Part shown: positions 60,732-64,000 of the stretch, piece by piece
Position numbering within the stretch: position 1 is the stretch's first letter
How the letters are laid out: the number at the start of each line of letters is the position of its first letter
Origin: Trichostrongylus colubriformis
Taxonomy: Eukaryota; Nematoda; Chromadorea; Rhabditida; Trichostrongylidae
Reading direction: 5' to 3'
Assembly (NCBI GenBank): GCA_963978905.1
Contig: OZ022261.1
Location: 36,192,102-36,256,101 of the forward strand
Length of the DNA stretch: 64,000 bases
The notes under the pieces: generated by a model
Seen by the model: the letters and a program-made list of their open reading frames with translations, nothing else
What the model was told of the DNA's origin: nothing
Database searches by the model: none
Program-made: the position numbers and the translations under genes

Positions 60732-63639
60732 GTACGCATAATGAAATTCCACCACACCGTCATTCGTGGGAAGTAGCGCTTTCACGAGTGCTTTCGATAC
60801 GAAAACTGCGTTTATAGGAATCATCACCATGGTCAAGCATGAGATAAGGGATCTAGGAAAGATTTCTGTTTTGAGGTTGGAAAAAGAGTGAGTGAAGTTG
60901 TAAAAAAGCGCTAATCGTGGAGAAAGAAGACTTCTGTTTGGAAACGCAAGTGAACGTCAAATGGGATTTTCCTGGGACATTGTAATTCGGTAAACGGTAG
61001 CGAACGCCATGTGGCTGTGCTTGCTTTTGAGCATTGAGCTCCTGTGCTTTGCATATTGATACAGCCACCTATAAGTTGTCCACAAACTTTGTTAACAAAA
61101 TGATTTCGAATAACTCTCTGAGTGAAAAGTGTAGCCAGTGTTTACGTCCATTCATGTACCAACACCAACTCCCACATAAAAGAGACAGAAAATTCTCCCT
61201 TATTTTGTTTCCAAAATGCCGTTTTAACTATTCCGCAAAATGATTGAATAGATTGGAGCATTCGACAACGAAGGAACAACAAAAAAGAGAAAATGCTGAT
61301 TCTCCGAGCATCTGGTCCTCCTTTGCTTTGAGCAGCCAAAATTTTCGATTATTTATACCCATGTAAGGTTCTTCAGAATGTTTCCAATCCACTTGCGGTC
61401 ACACTTCGGTGAAAGTCTTTTGGAACTCCTCTTTCCGAACGGCATCTCTCTGCCGAAATTCTTTTGGCATGGAAGTCCAAGTAATCTTCCATCAGACAAA
61501 AGTCGAGCCCGTTGTTATCCGGGAGGCAGTGTCCATTCGTGACGGTTTCACCATGACGAAGCAAAAGTTCGAATGATTATTTGATCCCACACCATGGCAC
61601 CACTTCCTTTGAAGCCCTTTCTGAAAACTTGAGTTTGTCCTTCGTGCGATAGTGTCGGCAGCCGTTCGGGATGTCATAGCTGGACCCTTTTCCATCAGAA
61701 AAATTGACCTGGAGGAAAACCAAAATTGGAAAGGTGTCAAATTGAGGGAATATTCGGACAATTTATGTGTGGCTGTATCATTATGCAGAGCACTAAATTT
61801 CGTCGATTAAGCCCTTCGTTCCACTAATACCGCAATATCGGCTTGGTTGTTGGACTCACTAGGAGAACAGCATCAGGATGCAACGCGATAACTTATTTAA
61901 TGACATAGGGCCTTAGGAAATTAAGCATTCCGTTTCCAGTCGTCTAGATGTAGGACCCAAGATTTTGATCGCATCTAAATACTCGTGGGTGTGGTTGTAT
62001 GGACATATACTTGTGGCGTTTGGTCCTGCTGAAGACTGGTGACTGCAGCTGCACACAGCACCTTTTTAGTGATATTCCTCCACGGCTGAAGTTGTCCAGG
62101 GTACTGACTACTATAAACCAGCTACTATTACGATCGAGCGCCCTAGCTTCCAGCAGTTCTTTTTAGCAGTTCCTGACGAGAGCGTACAAGAATGTTTGAA
62201 TAGGCGGGGGTTGAGAAGGTATAGTGACAGATGGCAGGCACTCCCACCCCCTCATGGTTCGGATCAAATCGTGCATAAACGCCCACCCAAGCAACCAAGC
62301 CTTCCATCTCTCCCCGGTCGGCGATTTGGTACCATACTTGTCTGGGAGAATAAAAGCTTTCACTTGTACATCGGCTGGCCCCCACAAGTCATTGTGTAGG
62401 CCAAATCGCATTCACCTGCCACCACGAATCGGAACGGAACTAAAATGCGCAGCGCACCCCACAGAAGGGATTGAGTAACGTCAAGAATTTTATCCTCCTT
62501 AATCTGAATAAGCGAGCACCTGTGGTGTGTGTGAGCAATCGTTTTTTCCATTGGTAATGGCCTTTCCTTTGCAAAGAATTGCAGTGGACTGTGTGATGAT
62601 ATATATCGTTGCTCACAATTTTCACGGTCAAACGGAAGTTTGTAGGCATCTGCTCAAGTCATTATTTCAGGATCACTGCAACGGAACTACAGCAAATAAT
62701 TCTCACCCAGCGCCTCTGTCTTGCACCTCTAGCGCGCCTATATTACACGCTTCTTAGCGACTTGACCTGGCTTTATATTCAGTGCTCAATACGACGATGA
62801 TAATTTAATAAGTCAGTAAGTGCGTGAAAGGGAACATAGTTCGTTCGTGAGAAGATGAGAATCTATGAGCATGCTCATCCTTTGCAACAGAATCCCTACT
62901 TCTTTGAAATTTCGGCATTTGAATTGAATTGAATTGAGATCCGTTTTTGAAAACTGAAGCGTGCATCTTGAACCCATGCTAGTGTTGTGCTCAAAAATTT
63001 TGGGGTTTACCTCGATGTTTTCACATTATCGTAGACGAGGTACTGCGTCGGAACCTTGGAATGCTGCCAGCTTTTGTAAGCACTTATCTCCTCGAAATGG
63101 AATCGAAACAACATTCGGCTATCACCCTCATGTGAAAGCTGGATGTTTCAATTTTTGAGAAATAGGCGCTAATCTTCACGCAAAGTCTATGGGGTGACAC
63201 AGAAACAAGTTCTTCGAACGAATTATCATACTGGTCACTCTCCAGGTTAATTCACTTATAAAATTAAGTATATGTAGATGCTGTGACCACACCGTTGTTG
63301 ACACTTCTACATTATTTTTATTTTGAGTTTAATAGCGTGGGAGACTTCTCTATTTATTCTCATTTGACATTCCCTGCCAGTAAAAAGATAGGTAAATATG
63401 AAAATGAAAAAGGTCAGCAATTTAACAAGATAGGTGAAAAGGAATCCCCGCGGACAATCGGCAAAGGTGCAAGGCATAGGTGCGAAGGAGGTGCTGGCAA
63501 GAATTGCAGCAGCAAATGCAGCGAAATCGCACTGCGACGACTACATCGGTGGACAGCGATCGAAGTGGACTTGCAGGAAGTCGGACCTACGCCGATTGAT
63601 CTCCTTGCATACTAATAAAGATTTTGTTGTGGTGAGCGC
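60732..63639. other. No recognised gene
   Basis: Several short open frames exist on both strands (for example 61761-61492 minus and 62527-62757 plus), none with a domain I recognise. A (GAATT)3 run lies at about 62920-62936. I could not assemble a gene. Confidence 0.35.
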
Positions 63640-63718
63640 TCCTTGGAGGCCGCATTCGGTGGAAATCGAAGCACTCCTCACGTGCGAAACTCGAAACTCC
63701 ACCGGATACGGCCTCTAA
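63283..63718 (+). other. Overlapping unrecognised open frames with a polyadenylation-like signal
   Basis: Two + strand open frames overlap: 63283-63615 (110 codons) and 63434-63718 (94 codons, KEVLARIAAANAAK). The first ends at TAA overlapping AATAAA (63612-63618). Either could be a terminal exon of a gene or part of a mobile element; no family is recognised. Confidence 0.2.
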
Positions 63719-63721
63719 GGA
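63640..63721. repeat. Short inverted repeat, 24-bp arms
   Basis: TCCTTGGAGGCCGCATTCGG, then TGGA (63640-63663), pairs with 63698-63721 at 21 of 24 positions. The three differences are G/A, C/T and T/C, which would be wobble pairs in one RNA strand. The loop is 34 bases. It could be a small foldback element end or a hairpin RNA. Confidence 0.6.
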
Positions 63722-64000
63722 CGCAAAGTTGATGTAGATGCAGTGATGTGAACAGTCGATTGTGAACGAGTGCACGGGTTTCTGTATGCTGCAGCAGGGT
63801 CAAGCATTAGTGGAGAAACCTGCTCAGAGGAGAAGAGGCGGGGAAAAGTTGCAGTTTCAGCTGAGATCGGGTGGTAGTCAAACGGAAGGGGGTGGGGCAA
63901 GAAGCTCATCGATTCACCTGAGGGGGTCGTATGGGTAATGAGAACTTCTACAATGAGTCTTTCAAATGAACTTGAGGGCTCTAGCAAGACTATATCAGGC

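Noticed and set aside
61373..61761. Possible Tc1/mariner transposase remnant on the minus strand
   Set aside because: Words such as LLRHGETVTN recall mariner proteins, but no catalytic D-D-D/E pattern or HxxPYSPDL-like motif can be followed in any frame. I cannot support it.

Overview
The window is eukaryotic and most likely comes from a nematode of the strongylid (clade V) type. This rests on four signs. One gene has many small exons with GTGAG-type donors and TTTCAG acceptors. Its start codon lies one base after a splice-acceptor consensus, as expected for spliced-leader trans-splicing. Its long introns are full of small inverted-repeat elements. A decayed BEL/Pao-type retroelement lies nearby. 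There is no bacterial gene organisation, and the species cannot be named from the sequence.

Layout. Bases 1-3712 hold no convincing gene. Bases 3720-12922 carry one well-supported gene on the + strand: an eight-exon tetraspanin of 233 residues with all four membrane segments, the CCG motif and the PxSC motif. All seven introns are phase 0. Introns 3, 4, 5 and 7 are long and contain inverted-repeat elements. One of these, in intron 5, is a complete MITE of 231 bp with a 9-bp target-site duplication. Bases 12923-15828 are a small graveyard: a second copy of a GC-rich inverted-repeat element, an unrecognised coding-like tract on the - strand, the 3' part of a tRNA-Gly gene, and a decayed reverse-transcriptase fragment on the - strand.

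Bases 15829-57018 (64 % of the window) are one uninterrupted satellite array of about 234 tandem copies of a 176-bp unit, all in the same orientation. Units differ at a limited set of sites where two to four alternative versions recur. Ordered runs of variants recur as higher-order blocks tens of units long, for example one run of about 21 units that reappears 20.07 kb away. Each unit carries an A7 run, and the period is close to a nucleosome repeat. The many 82-86-residue open frames on the - strand are by-products of the satellite and are not annotated as genes.

Bases 57019-64000 are ordinary-looking unique DNA with no recognised gene. They hold a candidate trans-spliced first exon, some unexplained open frames and a short hairpin.

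The most notable object is the satellite array with its nested higher-order organisation. It does not resemble any satellite I can name. The tetraspanin is the only functional protein-coding gene I can support.
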